The notes under the pieces are model-generated. The model was not told the origin of the DNA, ran no database searches, and was given only the letters and a program-made list of their open reading frames with translations. A DNA stretch of 64,000 nt from an uncultured Bacteroidia bacterium (GTDB lineage: Bacteria > Bacteroidota > Bacteroidia > Bacteroidales > CAJPTX01), in NCBI GenBank assembly GCA_947252645.1, contig CAMXWF010000004.1, positions 1 to 64,000 of the forward strand, given 5' to 3'. Each line of letters begins with the position of its first letter. The stretch's first letter is position 1. Positions 42,492-51,459 of the stretch are shown piece after piece. The position numbers and the translations under genes are program-made.

Positions 42492-45400
42492 TCAAAACCC
42501 CGACATAGGTCTCTGCACCACAACCCGCAGCGGCACCTCTACACCTCCCGTGCTACGAAGCAGCAAAAAGTAAAGCCCACAAGGCAAGCCATGCATATCG
42601 AGCATCTGTTGCCCCTGCAAGTAACCAAAGTGCCCAACTCGTACCACCCTACCCTGAGCATCCAGTAGACGATAGCTCTCCACCTGCTCCACCCCCTCCA
42701 GCGTAAGCGCACCCGTGGTGGGGTTCGGGTAGCACTTCACACCTGTCCGGAAGCCATCTTCCACCGGGAGCACCGACAGCTGACCTGTGCGCACTACTAG
42801 CTGGAGCGGACGTGTAACCGCCACCCGGTATCGGTAGGTGCTCTCCCTGTGCTGGGGATCCGTAGGGGCGTACACCGTCGTATCGTTGCACAGCAACTCC
42901 CTGAGGTAAAAACCCTCCTTGGCCTTAACCGTCAGATCCAGCAAAGCACCCGCCAGCACAGGCTTACCCATCTTGATGCGCTGCGCCATCGCAGCATCGG
43001 CCACCGTGTAGGTGGCATGCATGCCCGCATCCACCCGCACGCTGTAGCGCGGCGGAACTGGCGTGAAGCGAACCCACACCTGCACTACAGTGACCTGCGG
43101 ATCTAGAGGCACAACGTAATTGCACATGCCTGTAAGGGCCAAATCAGGCTCACGTTCACCGCCTATCGTAGCCTCCTGCACTTCGTAGCCCAGCGCACTC
43201 TGCGCCACTATCTGCACACGACGACCACGGGGCACCGGCGCATAGCCACCATAGGGCACCAACGTCTCGCCCTCAAACACCACCGAAACCTCGCCCGCCA
43301 ACGGGTCATCCACCATCACCCACAGGTAACAGTACTCCTCTGGCCGCACCTGCAAATCCCGATTCGCCAGAACCTTCACGTCCACCGCGCACCCCTTGCG
43401 TGGCGTTGCGCCCGGCAAAGTGAAAAAATAGTGCTCGCGCGTGGTGCTCACAAGCATATCGTTGGCCGTCAGGCCCACAGCATGCCAACCAGCACGCAAT
43501 CCATCAAGCTTCACCCCTACCCGCGTACCCGGCTGCATACCCTCCTTTGTAGCCCACAACTCTGCGCCCCTGGACTGCTCCACCATTCCCGTCACCGGCG
43601 TTCCATCCTCTTGGAGGAGTGCCGCCGTAGCTACCTGCCCAGGGGTCCCAGGCCTCAGCTCACCCTGCACCGTCTCCTGCAATGACACCGTATACTGCGT
43701 GCAACTCCCCACCTGGCAATCTATAGAGGCAATATCGCCCTCCACCACAATACTGTAGCCCCCATTGTCCACCACGGCATCCTCCGGCTGGCTTGACCCC
43801 TGCACACGGTAGATCACCTTGCGCACCTCTCCCACCAAAGCCTTGACCGAAACGTAGAGCCTAGCCCCGTAGTTCACCATACCCCCAGGCATGACCTCGG
43901 CCCCTCCACTCGACCCCAGCCGCACCGTCAACTCACGGTTACTGTTCTTCGCCACGTACTCCACCCTATATTGACGGAGCGCAAGCTCTATGGACAGCGT
44001 AGCCTCGCCCGTGAGCTTAAAGCGGCAGTTACCATCAGGATCCGGCGGGAGTACTATCGTAGCGCCACCCATGGTAAGCTTGACCACCACACTATGCTTC
44101 TGCGGGTTGGCCGATTCCGCAATAATCGTAATCTCCGCCCCCTCGCGTACCTGCGTCCCACCGGCCTCCACAATACCCCCAGGCGTAGTTTTCACCGCGC
44201 CGTACTCCACGCGCACCGTGGCCTCGGATGCACCCGGCGCGCTATACACTACCCTGTACCGGGTCGGCGGCGCCGATAGCTGAACCTCTATAGACACAAT
44301 GCTCTTCTTGAGCCCAGCCAAAGTATAGCTACCCGGAATCGTCCCAGATGGAGGCGTCAAATGGCTCGCCTCAATCGACTCCTTCGTGCCATCCGCATAG
44401 CTTAGTAGCAAGCCCAAAATCTCCCGCTCGGCCTCACCTTGGAATGTTACCTTGAGCGGAGAACCGCAGGCCAACGTGCCGCCCGAAGTGAGGGCAACAC
44501 CACCCGACTCCACCGCTCGCACATGGTCATCGGTCCACGTGACCGTTAGCTGCTTGGTCTTCGTAACTACTCCTATTGTCACGGCAGCCTTAACCTCATA
44601 CCAGTAGCCCTCCACGCCATCGACCGTCGTCTTACTATTAAGCGTTGCTGTCGCCCCACCAGTAATGGCAAAATGCTCGAACTCCTGGCATTCATCGGCT
44701 ATCTTAGGCTCTAGCTGTAGCTGCGTACCGCACGCCACATGCCCCCCAGACGGCACGCCCGCATGGCCCCTACCCAGCACAGTGACCGCGGCCGCATCAT
44801 AGCTCACCGTATACTGCCGCACCTCTGGCTTCACTGCAAGCTCCACATCCTTGTCCACCTGGTAAGTACAGGCACTACCCGTCAATGCTTGCTCCACTCC
44901 ATTTACCAGCACGTATTGCGCCGCATCCAGGCACGCATCGGACGCATCTTTCTCCACAGTGATGTCTAAAACCGAATTTTTGTCCACATAGCCATCGGCC
45001 GGCAACGCCGCGCCATTGGCCTTCAACTCCAGCGTATAGCCCGATACCGGACTAACGGTCACCCGAGGCCAAGCATACGGAACAACCCTGATGGACTCTA
45101 TGGACTCCTGCAGATTCTCTACCTTCAGGGTATAGCTACCATCAGCACCCTTAACCAGACCTGTTAGTGTAGTACGTTTCATCGAAGGGCGCTGAGGCCA
45201 GCTCCCTGCACGACGAAATGCCACGACTACCTCTTCCAAGCCCTCATGCGCCCGCGGCACCAAGCTGATTTCTACATCTCCGCCGCATGCAGGAACGGTA
45301 GGACTATAGGTCACCCTCTCCGCCCCATCTACCGCAGCTGGCAAGGTGAGCTCGCGCGACTTCCCGATGACCCTAACTGCCGCTATGTCCTCCTTCATCG

Positions 45401-47579
45401 CAGGCAGCAACAGGGTATAGCAATTCTCATCCGCCACAGGCTGCAGGATGCCCTCATGGCTCGCGCCCCCAGCCTCATACTGCACCTTATCTACCTCGTG
45501 GCACTGCCCCTTCTCCTCCACCCTGAGAATAAGCTCTGTACCGTCTGTCACCTCATAGCTCTTACTGCTAGAGCCTGTAGGCGATAGCTCCTTAACTCTA
45601 TCCGCAGGCGGCGGCAGCAGCTTAAGCTCAAACTGGCCGCCCTGCGTGCCCTCAAAACCCAACGTATAGGGTCCCGCAAATGTAGCTTCCACCTTCTCTA
45701 CCGCATTCTCCACATCCCCCAATGTAAAGGTCTGCGCACCTGGGGTCTCTGTCGGCTGCGGCGTTTCCTCCCTCGGCGTACCACCAGGCGCCCCTGGCGC
45801 AAAGGTCACCCGTAGATGCTTGAGCACGGCAAGCGGGTTGACGGGGGTCACGGTCACCTGCAAAGAGCTCCCGCAATCCACGGCAGGTTGATCATAGCTC
45901 ACCGTGTAGCCCGTAGTGGCAGGAGGGGTGAGCGCAATCTTCCGCATCGAAAATGAAGCCTCTATCTTCACATCCGCAGTGAGCACATGGTGGTATAAGC
46001 CATCGCTGCCCACGACAAGCGGCTGCGTCCCCGCATTCACCGCATCCACCTGCTGGCACGGGGGCGGTGTCACCTTCACAAGGAGCTCACTGTTCTCCGC
46101 CACACCCTGCCCACTCGTGACCGTAGCTCCTTCACGCGTGGTGATCCCCACGCCTGGGCCAAACGTAACCCTGTAGAGCTTAGGCGGCGTACCCACTGCA
46201 ATAGGCCAAACCCCATCCCTATGCTCCACGGGAAAAATCACATAGGTGTCCCCATAGAGGGTAACCTCATGGGTAGCACGCACGCCTCCCCCTCCTCCCA
46301 ATTCCGGCCATCCTCCCAGAAAAACACCCCAATCCGCCGGCGGATCGGCGGGCTTCTCTATAGCCAAGTAGGTGCCAAGCAGAAAATGGTAACCCGACAT
46401 CTCCGGATCCACCACTACAGCACCATGATCCTCGTCTTTTATAGCCCGCCACACTGGCACCTCGGATACTTTCGTATCTTCAGCAGAAAAATTCATGCCT
46501 GCCTGGGCATTGAACTGCACATCGGGGCTAAGTATAAGCACACGACTCGAACCTGCCCCATTGGAAAGAAAGTCCACACGTTGCTCAGGACGATCGCCCA
46601 ACGTAAAACGGAGCTCCAGCGTAACATCCCCCGTGATACCAGCAAAATCAAAAGAACTCACACCTGGCTGGCTAGTCAGAAGCTTCCGACTGGCAAACAG
46701 CGTCTCATTGGGCCTAAAATAATCCCACGGAATCGTTGCCGGCAGCACGGCAGTGCAGTAGCTATAGTCCTGGGCCCACTCAAAAAAAGAAGTCCAATCC
46801 TTCTTGACGCTCACCCCTGAACCATCCAGCAGCCTATACTCGCCCCTGACCACATGGGCCGTGCGCCGCACCTGCGACACAGGATCAGTCCCCTGGTAGC
46901 AATAGGAACTCCCTGCCTCGTGCGCATCCAGCAGCTTTCCCAAAACGCTGGCATTGTCTGCCACCGGCATGGCCATCCCCAAATAGACCGCAGGGTAGGT
47001 GTACACATAAACCTGCTGGCCCGTATACGCTTGCCCAGGCAAGCTGTTGGGCGCGTAGGCCACCCAACGCCGAAATTTGGACGCCTTGAGGTGATCCGCC
47101 TCACTACTCTGGATCCGCTCGTTATGTACGTAAAACTCCCCGTTGTCCTGGCAAAGCTTCCCTGGCCCACCTATCGATAGGTTATACACAGTGCCATCCG
47201 CAGACTTAGGCAGCGCATCCGAGCCTCCCGTATTCTCCGTGGGCTCCTCGCTCGCCAACCGCACCGCCAAGTACAGCGGAAACACCGATGTGACCTCCTG
47301 GGCTACGTACCCATTGTCCCCCTTGTCATCGTAGATAGTAACGACACGCTGCGGATCGGCTGGGTCGGGCGCCAAAATCTGCACTCGTGCCCGCACTATC
47401 GTACCCTGCCCCAACGCTGGCACCACGGGGCAGAAAAAACCAAACAGCACTGCCAAACAGGCCACACGCCACAACACCCTACGGACTCCCCAGCCCACAC
47501 CACCACGCCCCCACACCTGCCCTCGAGCCACACATGGCATGCCACCGCCCCTCTCGCCTCGCCCCTGTACGCTCCTCAT
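42492..47579 (-). CDS. Giant repeat-built secreted protein with T9SS C-terminal sorting domain
   Basis: A 1,695-residue exported protein. An unusually long basic N-region precedes a signal helix (LWRVACLAVLFGFFCPVVPA). The first 450 residues are unique, with Trp/Tyr-rich beta sequence. From about 470 to 1,600 there are roughly ten divergent 80-100 residue modules, most starting with a YxVxYxxxxV strand and carrying a conserved GG-x-V/L-x-CG or PGG-x-V turn, similar in style to InlB B-repeats. The last 80 residues are a type A T9SS domain: CYPNPTTGALTLEG, LLDAQGRVV, LPCGLYFLLL, VPLRVVVQ. It is therefore likely carried across the outer membrane and attached to the surface. ATG 47579 has GAGGAGGAGAG upstream; 47639 and 47540 are alternatives. 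Function unknown. Confidence 0.88.
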   Translation of the reverse strand: MRSVQGRGERGGGMPCVARGQVWGRGGVGWGVRRVLWRVACLAVLFGFFCPVVPALGQGTIVRARVQILAPDPADPQRVVTIYDDKGDNGYVAQEVTSVFPLYLAVRLASEEPTENTGGSDALPKSADGTVYNLSIGGPGKLCQDNGEFYVHNERIQSSEADHLKASKFRRWVAYAPNSLPGQAYTGQQVYVYTYPAVYLGMAMPVADNASVLGKLLDAHEAGSSYCYQGTDPVSQVRRTAHVVRGEYRLLDGSGVSVKKDWTSFFEWAQDYSYCTAVLPATIPWDYFRPNETLFASRKLLTSQPGVSSFDFAGITGDVTLELRFTLGDRPEQRVDFLSNGAGSSRVLILSPDVQFNAQAGMNFSAEDTKVSEVPVWRAIKDEDHGAVVVDPEMSGYHFLLGTYLAIEKPADPPADWGVFLGGWPELGGGGGVRATHEVTLYGDTYVIFPVEHRDGVWPIAVGTPPKLYRVTFGPGVGITTREGATVTSGQGVAENSELLVKVTPPPCQQVDAVNAGTQPLVVGSDGLYHHVLTADVKIEASFSMRKIALTPPATTGYTVSYDQPAVDCGSSLQVTVTPVNPLAVLKHLRVTFAPGAPGGTPREETPQPTETPGAQTFTLGDVENAVEKVEATFAGPYTLGFEGTQGGQFELKLLPPPADRVKELSPTGSSSKSYEVTDGTELILRVEEKGQCHEVDKVQYEAGGASHEGILQPVADENCYTLLLPAMKEDIAAVRVIGKSRELTLPAAVDGAERVTYSPTVPACGGDVEISLVPRAHEGLEEVVVAFRRAGSWPQRPSMKRTTLTGLVKGADGSYTLKVENLQESIESIRVVPYAWPRVTVSPVSGYTLELKANGAALPADGYVDKNSVLDITVEKDASDACLDAAQYVLVNGVEQALTGSACTYQVDKDVELAVKPEVRQYTVSYDAAAVTVLGRGHAGVPSGGHVACGTQLQLEPKIADECQEFEHFAITGGATATLNSKTTVDGVEGYWYEVKAAVTIGVVTKTKQLTVTWTDDHVRAVESGGVALTSGGTLACGSPLKVTFQGEAEREILGLLLSYADGTKESIEASHLTPPSGTIPGSYTLAGLKKSIVSIEVQLSAPPTRYRVVYSAPGASEATVRVEYGAVKTTPGGIVEAGGTQVREGAEITIIAESANPQKHSVVVKLTMGGATIVLPPDPDGNCRFKLTGEATLSIELALRQYRVEYVAKNSNRELTVRLGSSGGAEVMPGGMVNYGARLYVSVKALVGEVRKVIYRVQGSSQPEDAVVDNGGYSIVVEGDIASIDCQVGSCTQYTVSLQETVQGELRPGTPGQVATAALLQEDGTPVTGMVEQSRGAELWATKEGMQPGTRVGVKLDGLRAGWHAVGLTANDMLVSTTREHYFFTLPGATPRKGCAVDVKVLANRDLQVRPEEYCYLWVMVDDPLAGEVSVVFEGETLVPYGGYAPVPRGRRVQIVAQSALGYEVQEATIGGEREPDLALTGMCNYVVPLDPQVTVVQVWVRFTPVPPRYSVRVDAGMHATYTVADAAMAQRIKMGKPVLAGALLDLTVKAKEGFYLRELLCNDTTVYAPTDPQHRESTYRYRVAVTRPLQLVVRTGQLSVLPVEDGFRTGVKCYPNPTTGALTLEGVEQVESYRLLDAQGRVVRVGHFGYLQGQQMLDMHGLPCGLYFLLLRSTGGVEVPLRVVVQRPMSGF

Positions 47580-47803
47580 GCCACTCTCCTCCTCTACTAT
47601 AGTCCTGTTACGAAGCAACGGGGCAAATGTTCCACTCACCCCTGCACCATCCCGACACCTGGTAAAGTTACAGATTTACCACAAAACAAAAAAGATAGGC
47701 GATGGTCAATACAAGCACCGCAGATTGCGCACGCAAATGCAACTACCACTGCGCCGCACTTTCTTACCGTATACTGCCTACCAACCAACCATGACCACTT
47801 CAA

Positions 47804-50296
47804 CTATTTCAAAAATCCATATTCATACACCTTGGGCGCTATCCTCTCCCCCAAAAACCGCATCGACTCCCGCAGCGCACCAATCAACTCATTGAACTGC
47901 GCATCCACGCTCGTGGCATTCATGCGCCCCTTCTCGTTGCGACCCTGGAAATGCTCGCGGATGTCGTAGTAGGAGGCGTTGGGGTTGGCGTGGGGTTGGG
48001 CATGGTAGTAGCTCCACAGCGCGCGGCCCGCGCTGAACACCGCTTGCGCCGCCTCCGAGAAGGCCAGCGGGGCGCTGGGAATGCGCAACGTATCACCAGC
48101 ACCCCCGAGCTGCAGGCGCGGCTGCCCCGAGGACCCCGTGGGCTTGAGCTTGCCAGCCATGAAGTCCGTCATGAAGTGGCTTGCGAAGGCGCGCTGCGCG
48201 CCAACCTCCTCCTCGGTGAAGGGGATCCAATGGTTGGTGCCGTCAGTGCTCTTGATGTTGTTGCTGTCGTGGAAGAGCGTGTAGGCAAGGCAATCTGATT
48301 GGAACGTAGAGTCGGCACGCCAGCCCTCGTTGGGCCAAAGGAACTGGTCACGGTCGTTGAGCCATGTGGCTGGGATGCACTTGCGCACGGCTAGATAGAC
48401 GCAGAGGGGAATGAGACTCTGCGGAACAAATGGGTACTTCGTAGCATTGGAGGGCATACCGTTTCGGTTCGTCTTTTGCCGGCTCTCTATACGTAGGTAA
48501 ATATTGTGTTGAAAGTCAGATCCATAGTTGCCCGTATAACCGATGGCTTGGTCTGCGTCTACTCCCTGAAAGAAATTGGGAATCCACTCGCTTATGCGCG
48601 GCGCGCCGTCGCACGCTGCGAAGAGCTTTTGCTGTAGGAATCTGCCTGCGGCATCGTACACGTCCAGCCATTGCAGCGTAAAAACCTCTTGCTGGTCTGT
48701 ATCCCATACTTTAAAACCGATTGGGAATTTTCCCTTCACGTTGTCAAAGGTGTTGGCTGGAACCACGAAGCCTCCGAGGAGCTTTGCGCGGAAGAAATTT
48801 CGGAAAGCCTCAAAGGCTGTCCCTTGTAGGGTTTTGAGCTTGGAGAATTCTCCGATGGTGCATCCGGGCAGATCTGTGTAGATGCGCACAAGGAATTGAG
48901 CGAATAGTTCCCTTACTCCCATACCGAGCGCTGCGCGGAACCGTTCGGCTGTGCGAGTGCTATCTGACACGCCTACCTTGTTGCCCGCCGCACCCTGGTG
49001 CAGCTTGGAGTTGCCAGCCTCAGCGTAGGGAGGATTGATATAGATTACGAGCCTTTTTCGCTTCTCCTCGTGGGTGATGATGTCGTAGAGGTCGTCGGGG
49101 AGCTTGCCGCCGCGGGATTGGGGGATAAATTCATCGTTGAGGAAGTCGAACTGGAAGGTGTAGGCGGGGAGGAGATTGGCGCCGTGGGCGGCGCGCTCGC
49201 GCATGGCGCTCACGTCCGCCGCGTCGAGGGTGGAGGCGAAGATTCTGTACTTGTTGGTGAGGCCCGCGAGGAGGTTGCCGGTGCCCGCGGCGCAGTCCCA
49301 CACGTAGTACTCCTCCTGCCACCCATCGCCGAGGTAGTCGGCCAGGTAGCGCTGGGAGAGCTCCACCCACTGGCGGGGTGTGAAGAAGGCCCCCTTGCGC
49401 TCGCGGATGTCCTGGGGCACGAGCAGGTCGCGGCGGGCGATGATCCACTCCTGCGCCGCGGCGATGGGCGGGCGCTTGTAGCGCGCCCAGAAGGCCTGGT
49501 AGGCCGCCTTGTCCTTGATGGCGATGATGGCGTCGAAGACGGAATGTAAATTCTCCTTGGCGATGCGGTAGCCCTCCGCCTCGAAGGTGACGAACAGCTC
49601 CTTGCGCACGGCCACGTCATCGGCTATGGCCACCGTATTGCGGTCATCGACGAAGAGGTCGGCGAGGAAGAAGTCGCTGTCGAGGATGCCCGCGGCACGC
49701 AGCTTATCCCAGTCGACGTCGATGCTGGGCCTGACAGCGTCGAGCCAGCGGAGGTAGATGGGGTAGAAGTTGCTGCGGTCGATGGCGAGCCGCGCCGAGC
49801 GGGCAGGCGCCGCCAAGGGGCCGGCGATGAAAGCCCGCAGCGCGGCCGCATCGGCCTCGTAGTCGAAGGTAGTGGCCTGGGCCGTGAGGCTTCCCGCAAT
49901 GCGCGCTCGCACGAGCTGGAACTCCCTGGAGGCGTGGTCGCTGGGGGCGGCGTGCCAGTTGAAATCGTTCATGGAGAAAACATCCGCCACGCTCGCCCAC
50001 GGCGCGAAGGCGATCTTGCGCCCATCGAACGCCCCCAGCCACGCGGGGGGCATGAGCCTGTCGAAGGTGCGGGCTCTGCCTATGGTGAGCACCAGCTGCA
50101 CGAAGGCGGCCGCGAGGTCGTAGTCGCCCGTTTTGGCCTCCGCCCAGAGCAGGGGGAGCCGCTCGCCGGGGGCCTTGGCCTTGGGGTAGAGGGAGAAGTC
50201 GATGTTGCCGGTGATGACGGCATGGTCAAATTTAGAAAACCAATCTTGTCCGACCCTGGCTTTCAGTTCTTCCTCTGGAATATTCCTGTATTTCAT
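47804..50296 (-). CDS. Type IIG-like restriction endonuclease/adenine methyltransferase
   Basis: An 830-residue single-chain protein. The N-terminus has a PD-(D/E)xK-like nuclease pattern: Asp33 in NIDFSL and Glu53-Ala-Lys55 in LLWAEAKTG, followed by FVQLVLTIG. After a helical linker, KGAFFTPRQWVELS leads into the N6-adenine methyltransferase: motif I VWDCAAGTGNLL (332-343) and motif IV NPPY (421-424). The last 350 residues lack such motifs and probably hold the target-recognition domain. Nuclease, methylase and recognition on one chain is the type IIG plan, so no separate R, M or S gene is needed, and none is adjacent. It lies next to the giant surface protein and near the VapD-like pair. 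Activity and target are not predictable by eye. Confidence 0.85.
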   Translation of the reverse strand: MKYRNIPEEELKARVGQDWFSKFDHAVITGNIDFSLYPKAKAPGERLPLLWAEAKTGDYDLAAAFVQLVLTIGRARTFDRLMPPAWLGAFDGRKIAFAPWASVADVFSMNDFNWHAAPSDHASREFQLVRARIAGSLTAQATTFDYEADAAALRAFIAGPLAAPARSARLAIDRSNFYPIYLRWLDAVRPSIDVDWDKLRAAGILDSDFFLADLFVDDRNTVAIADDVAVRKELFVTFEAEGYRIAKENLHSVFDAIIAIKDKAAYQAFWARYKRPPIAAAQEWIIARRDLLVPQDIRERKGAFFTPRQWVELSQRYLADYLGDGWQEEYYVWDCAAGTGNLLAGLTNKYRIFASTLDAADVSAMRERAAHGANLLPAYTFQFDFLNDEFIPQSRGGKLPDDLYDIITHEEKRKRLVIYINPPYAEAGNSKLHQGAAGNKVGVSDSTRTAERFRAALGMGVRELFAQFLVRIYTDLPGCTIGEFSKLKTLQGTAFEAFRNFFRAKLLGGFVVPANTFDNVKGKFPIGFKVWDTDQQEVFTLQWLDVYDAAGRFLQQKLFAACDGAPRISEWIPNFFQGVDADQAIGYTGNYGSDFQHNIYLRIESRQKTNRNGMPSNATKYPFVPQSLIPLCVYLAVRKCIPATWLNDRDQFLWPNEGWRADSTFQSDCLAYTLFHDSNNIKSTDGTNHWIPFTEEEVGAQRAFASHFMTDFMAGKLKPTGSSGQPRLQLGGAGDTLRIPSAPLAFSEAAQAVFSAGRALWSYYHAQPHANPNASYYDIREHFQGRNEKGRMNATSVDAQFNELIGALRESMRFLGERIAPKVYEYGFLK

Positions 50297-50315
50297 GTTC
50301 TCGCCACCATCGCAG

Positions 50316-50335
50316 TAGACGGTCTACAGTCTACT
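50316..50335. promoter_or_regulatory. Candidate operator: three GTAGAC half-sites upstream of the type IIG gene
   Basis: GTAGAC (50316-50321), GTCTAC (50323-50328) and GTCTAC (50330-50335) give a perfect inverted pair around one base plus a third half-site one base further on. The cluster starts 20 bases upstream of the ATG at 50296, where a repressor would block transcription or initiation. Restriction-modification genes are often controlled by small C-proteins or by the methylase itself; no regulator gene is adjacent. Confidence 0.45.
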
Positions 50336-50422
50336 AGTAACTGTTTTGAGATGGGCCAACCAACAAGGACAGCCCCCGCGCTGCGCCGCAAGCCCTAGCG
50401 TCCACGTCTACAGTGCCACTCC

Positions 50423-51424
50423 CTAGGCCGACACGGCGCCAGCAAAATTGCCCAACACAAGCAATAGAAGCAGGAAAAGGAATTCCCAGTTGGCCCAGCG
50501 CCCCGGGCGCTGCTCATTCAGACGGTAGGCAAACGCAATGGAAAGCGGCGCAGCCAGCATGAGCGAAAGCATAGTAAACGCCGGGAAGAAAATCGCGGCC
50601 ACTACCGCCGCTACCACCAGCCAACGCAACATGGCTTGGGCATACTCCATGGCTATGGAATGCTGCCCGCTCCGACGGCGAAACTGGAACTCCACCACAA
50701 AGTAGAAAAGCATGAGGATCACCCAAATCCAGAATAGGGGACTCGTTAGCCCATAGCGCGCGGGGGGACAAAATGCCCACTCGAGGGGGAAACCTTCGGG
50801 CGGCAGCAGCAGTTCCCAGGGGGCATCGTCAAGATAGCCCACCGCAAGCAATAGCACCACGGGCAGCAAAATGCCCATCAGGAACAGCACACCCAGACGA
50901 AGCACACTGCCACCCTGGCGCACCATGGCCAGGAGCGGAAGCGCAATGGCCACGGCCAGCGGCCAGTAGACCAGCGTGGCGCACGTAATCAGGAAGGTGG
51001 CCCGAAACAGACGATCGGGCAGCTGGGTAGCCGACCTACTCTGCAGCAAATGCAGGGCAAAAAGCAACAGCACGATGGCCAGCTCCAAGGCCAGCACCTG
51101 GGGAAGTAACCAAGTGGTCATCAGCGCCAAAAGGGGCAGGAAAAGCTCTATGAGCTGACCAGCCCGAAACGAAGGCTGGGCCTGCACTACGATGCGCTGC
51201 GCCAGCACACCCTGCGCCAGCGCAAGCAGAGCCACCCCCAGCAGCTGCCAGCGGAAGGGCAGCCAACCCACCATGAACTCGGCCAGCGGCATCTGCCAGC
51301 CTACCGCATCCAAAAAGACTGCTGGCTCAAGCGAAAAATAGACCCGAAGCCCCCACACGCCCAGCACCACGAGCAGCACCACCACGCGTGTGGAGGGCAA
51401 ATTACGCTGGAAAAAACGCAGCAT
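50423..51424 (-). CDS. DUF6427-type polytopic membrane protein
   Basis: A 333-residue inner-membrane protein with about ten hydrophobic helices and little else. It starts MLRFFQRNLPSTRVVVLLVV, with the family-typical WLLPQVLALELAIVLLLFALHLL and LYWPLAVAIALPLLAMVRQG segments, as in the Bacteroidota DUF6427 family of unknown role. It starts 35 bases after purD ends, so it may be on the purD transcript. No catalytic motif is seen. Assignment rests on topology and general resemblance. Confidence 0.68.
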   Translation of the reverse strand: MLRFFQRNLPSTRVVVLLVVLGVWGLRVYFSLEPAVFLDAVGWQMPLAEFMVGWLPFRWQLLGVALLALAQGVLAQRIVVQAQPSFRAGQLIELFLPLLALMTTWLLPQVLALELAIVLLLFALHLLQSRSATQLPDRLFRATFLITCATLVYWPLAVAIALPLLAMVRQGGSVLRLGVLFLMGILLPVVLLLAVGYLDDAPWELLLPPEGFPLEWAFCPPARYGLTSPLFWIWVILMLFYFVVEFQFRRRSGQHSIAMEYAQAMLRWLVVAAVVAAIFFPAFTMLSLMLAAPLSIAFAYRLNEQRPGRWANWEFLFLLLLLVLGNFAGAVSA

Positions 51425-51459
51425 GGCAATCGGGCAACGCAGGCCGAAACAACACGAAC

